DNA from: Ursus arctos | Lineage: Eukaryota > Chordata > Mammalia > Carnivora > Ursidae | NCBI RefSeq assembly: GCF_023065955.2 | Contig: NW_026622786.1 | Span: forward strand, 44,688,938 to 44,752,937 | Reading direction: 5' to 3' | DNA length: 64,000 bases | Part shown: in pieces, positions 56,641 to 64,000 of the stretch | Layout of the letters: each line of letters begins with the position of its first letter | How positions within the stretch are numbered: the stretch's first letter is position 1 | Position numbers and translations under genes: made by a program | Notes under the pieces: model-generated | Database searches by the model: none | Seen by the model: the letters and a program-made list of their open reading frames with translations, nothing else | Told to the model about the DNA's origin: nothing

Positions 56641-56854
56641 GTAGCACTGAGGTAGGTACGAATGTACATGAATAAGTCCAAATCTCTGTAGGAGAACTTG
56701 CACACCTAAGTCCTGAGCTAGATGTAGAGTTGGATTCATTGGACAGGGCATTCTGGAGAGGTTAATTTGGGGGTAAAATTTTGGATACATACATAAAAGA
56801 TACATACAGTATCCGGAAACATTTAAAGAGTGAAAAGTACTTTATAAGTACATA

Positions 56855-57130
56855 GTACAGATAACCCCCACTTTCCCTACATTTGCGTTAAGCCACTTCG
56901 CTTTTACTAAGACCCATCGAGGACCTGTTTTCGCTAGCGGAAAGAAGTCTGTAGAAGATTTTTGCCTAAATCAAGGTGAAAAGCAAAATAGCATCTAGCA
57001 CGTGTCTGCAGCAAGCCTTTAGGGAGGCAGCGCACATTCTGAGCAGCCAGAGTTAGCAGAAGTTTAGAGCATTTCAAAGGAGGCACAAACAAGGACTTGA
57101 AATCTCTAAAAGATTGGAACTGTCTGAAAA
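56855..57130 (+). repeat. Possible ancient repeat, family unnamed
   Basis: GCGTTAAGCCACTTCGCTTT, CCTGTTTTCGCTAGCGGAAA and AAGGTGAAAAGCAAAATAGC recall a repeat I have seen in mammals but cannot name. Confidence 0.35.
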
Positions 57131-57234
57131 TCATCTTATTTTTTGTGTTTTTCTAAATGAAAAAGAATGATATTACACATGGAAAATCAATGTTTCATTA
57201 AAAAATAGGAGATAAACATGGTACATTAGAAAGA

Positions 57235-57400
57235 GGAATATTTTTGGGGTCAGAAAGACATAAGTTTGAATCTCAGTTGTGCCTTATGGGGATTTAGGAA
57301 AGTTAATTTCTCTGTGCCTCACTTTCCTCTTTCAAAAATTGGTGCTAATAAATACCTTCCTGGCAGGAATATTGGCAAATATTAGAGACTCAGTGAGTGG
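57235..57400 (+). repeat. MIR SINE
   Basis: GTTTGAATCTCAGTTGTGCC, TTAATTTCTCTGTGCCTCAC. Confidence 0.75.
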
Positions 57401-57486
57401 CAGCGATTGTGTGTTTATTTTGATCTTCGTGCAAAGCATATGTTGCTTAAGTCTTTTTTGCTTGTTTTTTTTCCTCGTTTTATTTT

Positions 57487-57610
57487 TCCAGCTTTATTGA
57501 GATGTAATGGACAAATAGCACGATGTTAAGTTTAAAGCATACAGGGTGATGGCTTTATATATGTATGTTTCATGAAATGATAGATTAGTTAGCACATCCT
57601 TAAGTCTTTA
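57487..57610 (-). repeat. L1 3'-UTR fragment, minus strand
   Basis: TTTCCAGCTTTATTGAGATG then TTAAGTTTAAAGCATACAGG, the same kind as at 63186. Confidence 0.7.
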
Positions 57611-57679
57611 GCTTCCAATTCTTAAAGTACGTCAACTCGATGGTAACTTCCAAAACCCATTGAGTATGTAGTGTGTGAT

Positions 57680-57860
57680 AGGTAATTTGCTAAGTTTTTA
57701 GTATTGTCTCATTTAATGCTCTAAATGACATTCAAAAATAGCACTACGATTATTTCCATTTTCAGAGGAAAATAGAAGGCACAGGGAAGTTAAGTACCTT
57801 GCCCCTCATTGCTAAGGAGCTGAGATAGTTGAATAGTTAAGATTCAAACTCAGGAAATTG
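57680..57860 (-). repeat. MIR SINE, minus strand
   Basis: TTATTTCCATTTTCAGAGGA, CACAGGGAAGTTAAGTACCT, TGCCCCTCATTGCTAAGGAG. Confidence 0.8.
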
Positions 57861-57939
57861 GACTTGAGAAGTGAAACTCTCAACTACCATACTCTTCCTC
57901 CTCAAGACACAGCAAGGGGATTTTGGTGGTAGAATAATC

Positions 57940-58200
57940 TAGTCATGCTGTTACCCAGCTTAAAACCCTCCATGGCTGTTAGAAAACCGGCTAGTCCCAG
58001 GCCCGTTGGGTGAGCCATCTTACAGACCACCCCTTTGACTTTTAGACAGTTGTTCCTTTTATTAAGCCAGACTGCCTTCCCTATACTTTCCCTCATCATT
58101 TGAGATGATCCTGCCTTCTTAGCATCTTTCACAGGTAATACCATTCACTTATCTGACCCCCATATGCTTTCTCTTACTTGGGCTGAGCTCTTCGGGACTG
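57940..58200 (+). repeat. L2 fragment, + strand
   Basis: TGCTGTTACCCAGCTTAAAA, CCCTCCATGGCTGTTAGAAA, ACTGCCTTCCCTATACTTTC. Confidence 0.6.
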
Positions 58201-58209
58201 TTGACTGTT

Positions 58210-58450
58210 CCTTGTAGAGCACAGTTCTGCTTAGTGGTTAAAACTGAACAGTCCCTGATTTGAATTGTGGATCTGCCTTTAAAAATAGTCATGAGCTGCT
58301 CATCCAAGCACTCTATACCATAGTTTACTCTTCCGTGAAGAGGGTAGATAATAGTACTTTGCACGGTCGTTTTGAGAATTAAAATATATAGCTCATGTTA
58401 TATAGAGTGTTTACTACGTGCACCACAAAAACATTAGGTGATCCATAAAT
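58210..58450 (+). repeat. MIR SINE
   Basis: GATTTGAATTGTGGATCTGC, TTTGAGAATTAAAATATATA. Diverged. Confidence 0.55.
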
Positions 58451-61400
58451 ACTGGAGATGAAAATTATTGGTTTCTAGAACTTTCCCTTCTGTCACCTTT
58501 TCTCCAAACAGCCTCCTTATCTCCCTTGGTGTGTATACTATTTTTCTGTTAATGCAAATTTTTTAAGTGGCCACAATATCTTTCTTTATTTTTTCTGTTC
58601 AAAGAATTGACCTTCTTAAGTCTCCAGAGAAGAGCTTAGAGGATCAAACTTCTTCTTTTGGGAACGGTCCACCTTAGGGAGTCCCAGGCCTACTGACTTC
58701 CCATGCACTGTTTTCCTATTGCCTCATCTGTGCACACTGCAAAACTATCTCGCCAGCAGTCAGCACAGTTGGAGACTAGTTTTGTTTTTAGTAGTCACTT
58801 CAAACCATCATATTAAGGCTATAAATAAAATAATATTATGGTTCTCATCTGTCTGCATCGTTGGAATAAGCTGAGAGAAATTGTAAATCAATATTTAGCA
58901 TAATTGCTGAGATCTGGCAGGTTTGGATACAAATAAAAAGAATGAAGGATGTAATATAAAATCATTTATATAGTATTAGTTCAATCACCCTCTATAAAGT
59001 GGCAGGCAGCAGAGACTCATGGTCTAATTTTAGTTGGCAAAGAATTTTCTTATAAAGGGTTGGAAAATAATTGACCCTTATGTCAATTACTCTTCTGCAT
59101 TGGTCTTTATTCAAGTTTCCTCAAAAGGTTTTTCTTTTTTTCCTGCCTCCCTAGGAACTTTTCTTTCAATGCAATTTTGTAGCATACTGCAAAAGCATTT
59201 ATTTGACAAAAAACAAAACAACAAAACTAACATTGTCAGCATGATCATCCACACTGAGCGTTCTGAATTTTAAAAAAGCCAAAATATGTAAAGCAAGCTT
59301 TTGAACCTCTTTTGGCATAAACTGCTTTCAGTTATTATCCTGAAGCGGAAGAGAGGTTAACCCTGATCCTTACACGTGGACTTTTTAAAAGGATGTATGT
59401 CAAGGAATTGGACCAGTATATTTTGTTTCCATTAACTGATTTATAATCTCATGCATTCGACAAGTATTGGCGAAGCGTATACTGTAGACATGCACCACAG
59501 TACACTTGTGAGAGGGATACATGGAGGAATCTTACATGAATCTAAAGGGAGTGATCAAACATGATGAAAGAAATTCTGGTGCAAGGTAGCGAGACAAGGG
59601 CCCAAGGAAAGGGACAGGTATAATTCTATGGAAATTCCTGTGATATTCTGGCATCTTCTTTTTGAGTCCTATGATCTGAGTTTACTGATGAGCTGTGCCT
59701 ACTTTTATAAGCTCAGTGTCCTGAATATAAAATAAGAGAGTTGACTAGACTTCATGTGGTCATTTCTGTAATCCCGTGGCTCCAGGTAAATACATTTCCA
59801 GACCAGTAAACTTGGATCATCCACTTCAGGAAGCAGTCACAGCATTTGGCTTCATGGTGATAATTGCAAAAAGAAAATTGAATTCACCAGGGTCATGCAT
59901 CTTGTAAGGGGTAGAATTAGAATTTGACCTCAAGCCTTCTAGCCCCAAATCTCATCCTTTTTTATCTCATCAAATTTACTTTGGGCTGAAGTATTTGATA
60001 TAGATTTATTTGCCTTAAATAACTGCAGGAAAATCATTGCATCTATTAAGAGTTAAGGTGTCTGGTCTTAAATCTTCTCACTCTTAAGTGACAGACATGC
60101 AGTTTTCAGTGATGGGAAGCCACGTAGTTTATTTTTTCTTTATTTTTCTGGTTATTTGTGCTGCTTTCAGTTATTTTATTTGGAGAAGTTGCTCCCGTTT
60201 AGATTTTATTACTTCTTTGCTAAGAATCTTGCTGAGATTCAAAATCTTTTAGTTGGTTGGCTTGAGTGTGATGTGTTTCCTCAGAGAACTGAAATTCTGT
60301 GGATTCTTACAAATCTTTTTGATGGACAGTGAGAAAGCCATATGGGTCAGGAGGTGGAGCTCCCTTGCTTGTGAATTATAACATAATGGCAATCAAACCA
60401 CAATATCCTATGATTTGTTTAACTTGCTTTCCCACTACAAGGACTTGATGTGAGTTGCAGAAACATTTTATCTGGTTGTCATTGCTGGAAGCCTGCCTTG
60501 GCAGTGGAGGTTTGATGTAGGCCCTCCTTGAACACTATCAGACTCTACAAATTGCAGATTTAGTGACCTCTGAAATGCAAAGCACCTCTCGATTAAGCTC
60601 TTCATTTTTAGTAATAAAACCGTGTTCATTCACCTAAGTCTCATTTGATTTTGTTGAGCATAAAATGATGTAATCAGTTTTTCCAGATTGGTAGGTGAGT
60701 TGAACCTTTCCATTTGTGGCGATGTAAAGAGATATCTTGCATAAAATTTCTTGATTGAAATGCTACTGAAAATGTCAATGTGTTTGCTAGAGTCCTCGTG
60801 TTCTTTTTGTTGGGGATAGGAAATGGTTGAACGGGTATATGAGCCCCTTTGGTCAAATGCTGCATATAGAAGATGAATTTCTGGATGAAACTATGTAAGG
60901 CATACTTCTGTACGTTGACTCATATAATCAATCATTTTATTTAATAGCTCCTGTGATATATCTTGTTACTCACTTTTAAAATTAGTGGTGTGCTGGTAAA
61001 CTGGCTTCTCAGAAAGAAAAAAAGCCTGGATTTATAGTGTTTGTTAATTTCTGGGTTGCAAATACTCCCATGATGGCCAATTTCAAGCTAACAACGGCTT
61101 GCAAAACTCCTGAAAATTTTAACAGTTATCTCATTAGAGCCAGTATGAGTCAGCTCCAGCACTCCACAGTTATTACTTTTAAAATAGAGTTTTGTACGCT
61201 TTCTAATTGTTTTATGTGTAAAATCCTTCTCTCTAACCTCATTTTGAGGCTTTTAATGGTAGGGACCCAGCCATATTCTTTCCTCTTCCCCAGATTTATC
61301 TATGCATGTGCAATAATTAAGCATGCATTGTAACCTATTACATCAATACCAAGATGATTTTTTCACATTTTCACGTTACTAAAATCATTTGTGCTTACAC

Positions 61401-61880
61401 CAGTGGCATGCTATAGTGTAATTGGCAAAATTTTCTTCTTTCTTAGTGTTTCATATAATCATTATTTGAATTTAATGAAATATATTAAGTGCTGATTAAT
61501 TGATGTTTGACATGAGTGCAATTACATCCTATGGGCGAATCTATCTTTTCACATATTACATTCACCTAAAGAGGTTATCTCTATTGTTATCCCTATGAGA
61601 AAAATCTATTGTTTGAATATATCGGTTTCTTAGTGTACCTCCTGTTCTTTTGTCTTAGTGCTCACATTTGGCACATCAAAGTTTAGGCTCCAATTTATTT
61701 TGGACATCTTGGTATGGTGCCAAGAACTGCCTTCCTCCCTCTGATCTGGGAAGTGTCCCTTTTCAAAGTGAGCATCACTGGCATGATTGAACATGGTCAT
61801 TGGACAATATATATGTTATTGCCATAACATTCAGCATCCCGTGTTTCTGCTCCCTGGCATGTGGCATATAAGAAAAGCCT
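58451..61880. other. ERICH3 intron 1, long repeat-poor stretch
   Basis: About 3.4 kb with no repeat I can name, unlike most of the window. No exon with family resemblance is visible. It is the best place in the window to look for conserved non-coding elements. Confidence 0.4.
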
Positions 61881-61884
61881 TGTG

Positions 61885-62215
61885 ACAGGCAGAATAATGG
61901 CCCCTCAAAGAAGTCCGTCTATGTCCTAGTCCTCAGAACATGTGAATAGGTTAATTTACATGGCAATGGGAAATTAGGTTTGCACATGGAATTAAGGTTG
62001 CTAATCAGCTGACCCTAAAATAAAATGGGGGGAGCCTCTAGAATGTGGAAAAGATCCTTCCTAAGAGTCTCCAGAAGGAATGTAGCCCTGATGACACCTT
62101 GAATTTAGCGAGACCCGTTTTGAACTTCCGACCTCTAGAAGTGTAAGACAATAAATTCGCGTTAAGCTACTAATGTGTGGCACTTGGGTACAGCAGCAAT
62201 AATGAACTAAGCTTC
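61885..62215 (+). repeat. MaLR-type LTR, + strand, diverged
   Basis: GACAGGCAGAATAATGGCCC, GAACATGTGAATAGGTTAAT, CCTGATGACACCTTGAATTT, CTCTAGAAGTGTAAGACAAT. Confidence 0.7.
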
Positions 62216-62726
62216 ATTAATTCAGATGGGCAGAGTCACAATTTGATCTAAATAAAACCGGTTGTGTCAAAATTATTCTTTATGTTCTCTCCGAACAAGT
62301 TTGCTAGGAAAATTTGTATCATAGGGCAGATTGCAGAAATACATATTAGAGAATAAGATAATTTATAGATTTCAAAATATTGTTTTTAATGCTAATGATA
62401 TGGCTAATTACAAATGGAAGTTACGTATTTGTTAATTTTGCCTGTAAGTATTTTCACTTAAAATTTTTCTATTTCTGTATTGGGGAATTTACGGAATTAC
62501 ATTTTTATGTGAATATTTCAAGATTCTTATTTTCCTGTCATCATATTTAGCATCCTGGTCCCCACCTTAGCAAGCCCTGGTGAGTGAAACCCTGGTGAGT
62601 GGTGTTTCACTGTGCTTTGGCAAATATTTTCAGGAACAAACTTTAGGTTATGTGATCTTTAGCAAGTGACTTAAACTAAGGCTTGTTTTCCTTACCCACA
62701 AAACGAAGACAATTACTCCTTCTGTT
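62216..62726. other. ERICH3 intron 1, unrecognised; small tandem unit
   Basis: Includes CCCTGGTGAGTGAAA then CCCTGGTGAGTG (62574-62600) next to GTTTCACT, giving an 8-bp perfect inverted repeat AGTGAAAC/GTTTCACT. Confidence 0.5.
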
Positions 62727-63085
62727 ATGGCTTGTGTCCTCCTTAGATTCACGTGTAGCAACCACAATCCCCAGTGCAATGATATTTGGAGCTGGTGCTT
62801 TTGGGAGATGGGTCATGAGGATGGAACCCTCATGATGGGGTTAGTGCCCTTATAAGAAGAGACGAAAGAGAGCTTGCCTTTCTGTCTGCTCTGTGCCACG
62901 TGGGGATACAAAGAGAAGATGGCTGTTCATCAACCAGGAAGAGGGCCTCACCAAGAGCCTGACTGTGCTGGCACGTTGACCTCAGACTTCCAGTCCCCAG
63001 GACTGTGAGAAATACATTTGTTTTTCAAGCCACCCAGTCCATTTTGTGACAGAGCCTGAACAGAGTAAGATGGAAATTGGTTCTA
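62727..63085 (+). repeat. MaLR (MLT1-like) solo LTR, + strand
   Basis: GGGTTAGTGCCCTTATAAGA, AACCAGGAAGAGGGCCTCAC, CCCCAGGACTGTGAGAAATA, CAAGCCACCCAGTCCATTTT. No internal viral genes alongside. Confidence 0.8.
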
Positions 63086-63185
63086 AGAAGTGGAATGCTG
63101 CTGTAACAAACACCTAAAAATGCGGAAGCAGGTTTGGAGCTGGTAATGGGGTAGTAACTGGAAAACTTCTGAGGGGCAAAAGGTT

Positions 63186-64000
63186 TTTTTCCAGCTTTAT
63201 TGAGCTATAATTGACATATAACCTTGTGTAAGTTTAAGGTATACAATGTGATGATTTGATATATGTTTATATTACAAAACAATTACCACAAAAGTTTCCT
63301 TAACACATTCAAAACCTCACATAATTGTTTTTTTAAAGATCTAATTTCCTATCAACTTCCAAGTATATAATACAACATTGTTAACTATAGTCACCATGCT
63401 GTACATAAGATCCCCAGAACTTATTCATCTTGTAACTGGAAATTTGTACCCTCTCACCAACATCTCTTCATTCCTTCCACCTTCAATCCCTGGCAACCAT
63501 CATTCAGTATTTCTATTAGTTCATTAAAAAAAAATGCACATACAAGTGAGATTGCACAGTATTTGTCTTTCTCTGGCTTATTTAACTTAGTATAATGCCC
63601 TGAGATTTATCCATGTTATTGCAAATGGCAGGATTTCCTTTCTTTAGTGCTGAGTAATATTCCATTGTATATATATTCACAACATTTTCTTTATCCATTT
63701 ATCCACTGATGGACACTTACATTGTTTCCATGACTTGGCTATTATGAATAATGCTGCAGTGAATATGGGGGTACAGATATCTCTTTTGGATGTATTTCCA
63801 GAAGTGGGAATGCTGGATCCTATGGGAATTCTATTTTTAATTTTTTGAGAAACCTCCACACTGTTTTCCATAGTGGTTGTACCAATTTACACTCCCACCA
63901 GTAGTGCACAAGGGTTCCCTCGTCTTCACATTCTCACCAATACTTACCTCTTATCTTTTTGAGAACAGCCATGTTAATGATGTGAGGTGGTATCTCGTTG
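63186..64000 (-). mobile_element. L1 LINE 3' part, minus strand, cut by window end
   Basis: 3' UTR reverse (TTTCCAGCTTTATTGAGCTA, TTAACTATAGTCACCATGCT), then the ORF2 end (GCTGAGTAATATTCCATTGT, TGCACAAGGGTTCCC, GTGAGGTGGTATCTCGTTG). It continues past 64000. Frames inside are decayed. Confidence 0.88.

Larger units (their letters stand above)
46431..64000 (+). other. ERICH3: ERICH3 intron 1 (runs off the window end)
   Basis: From the GTAAGT donor to the end of the window I see no exon matching the expected second exon (GLLAAYNSL... with the NNTRIRRHLLRSG-like stretch). The region is AT-rich and filled with MIR, L2, Tigger, L1, CAN-SINE and MaLR LTR copies. The call assumes the exon 1 assignment is right. 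Confidence 0.65.

Overview
This is nuclear DNA of a caniform carnivore. The window is peppered with young tRNA-derived CAN-SINE (SINEC) copies of the GGGGCGCCTGGGTGGC...TCAAATAAATAAATAAAATCTT type, several with intact target-site duplications, and with carnivore-type L1 3' ends on top of an old mammalian layer of MIR, L2, MER20, Tigger, MaLR LTRs and an RTE trace. The SINE subtype looks bear-like, which is inference. There are no bacterial or organellar features and no RNA genes.

Gene content is sparse. Positions 1 to about 17.4 kb carry the 3' two thirds of CRYZ (zeta-crystallin / NADPH:quinone reductase) on the + strand. Six coding exons (2328-2491, 7325-7376, 11107-11256, 15574-15675, 15778-15873, 16300-16464) join in frame and encode the equivalent of human residues 89 to the C-terminus. 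All boundaries have AG/GT splice sites. The 5' exons (residues 1-88) lie before the window. A 3' UTR follows, with an ATTAAA at 16571 and an AATAAA at 17394.

From 17.4 to 46.1 kb is intergenic, made of repeats and unrecognised single-copy sequence. A CpG island at about 46.13-46.54 kb contains a short first coding exon (46408-46430, MSHSHPA plus a split Gly codon, followed by a perfect GTAAGT donor) that I recognise as the start of ERICH3 (glutamate-rich 3, a cilium-associated protein). In human, ERICH3 is the next gene downstream of CRYZ on the same strand, so gene order supports the call. From 46.4 kb to the window end I find no second ERICH3 exon; this reads as a first intron of more than 17.5 kb, rich in repeats (Tigger, L1, SINEs, three MaLR LTRs, and an L1 running off the end).

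I see no hidden multi-gene system. The observations most worth checking are a 72-bp perfect direct duplication flanking a CRYZ exon, the ERICH3 promoter and exon 1 with an X-box-like motif, a compact G-quadruplex motif, a fossil RTE-class reverse-transcriptase fragment, and a few perfect hairpins and microsatellites. Repeat family names come from recognising consensus wording by eye, so their boundaries are approximate.
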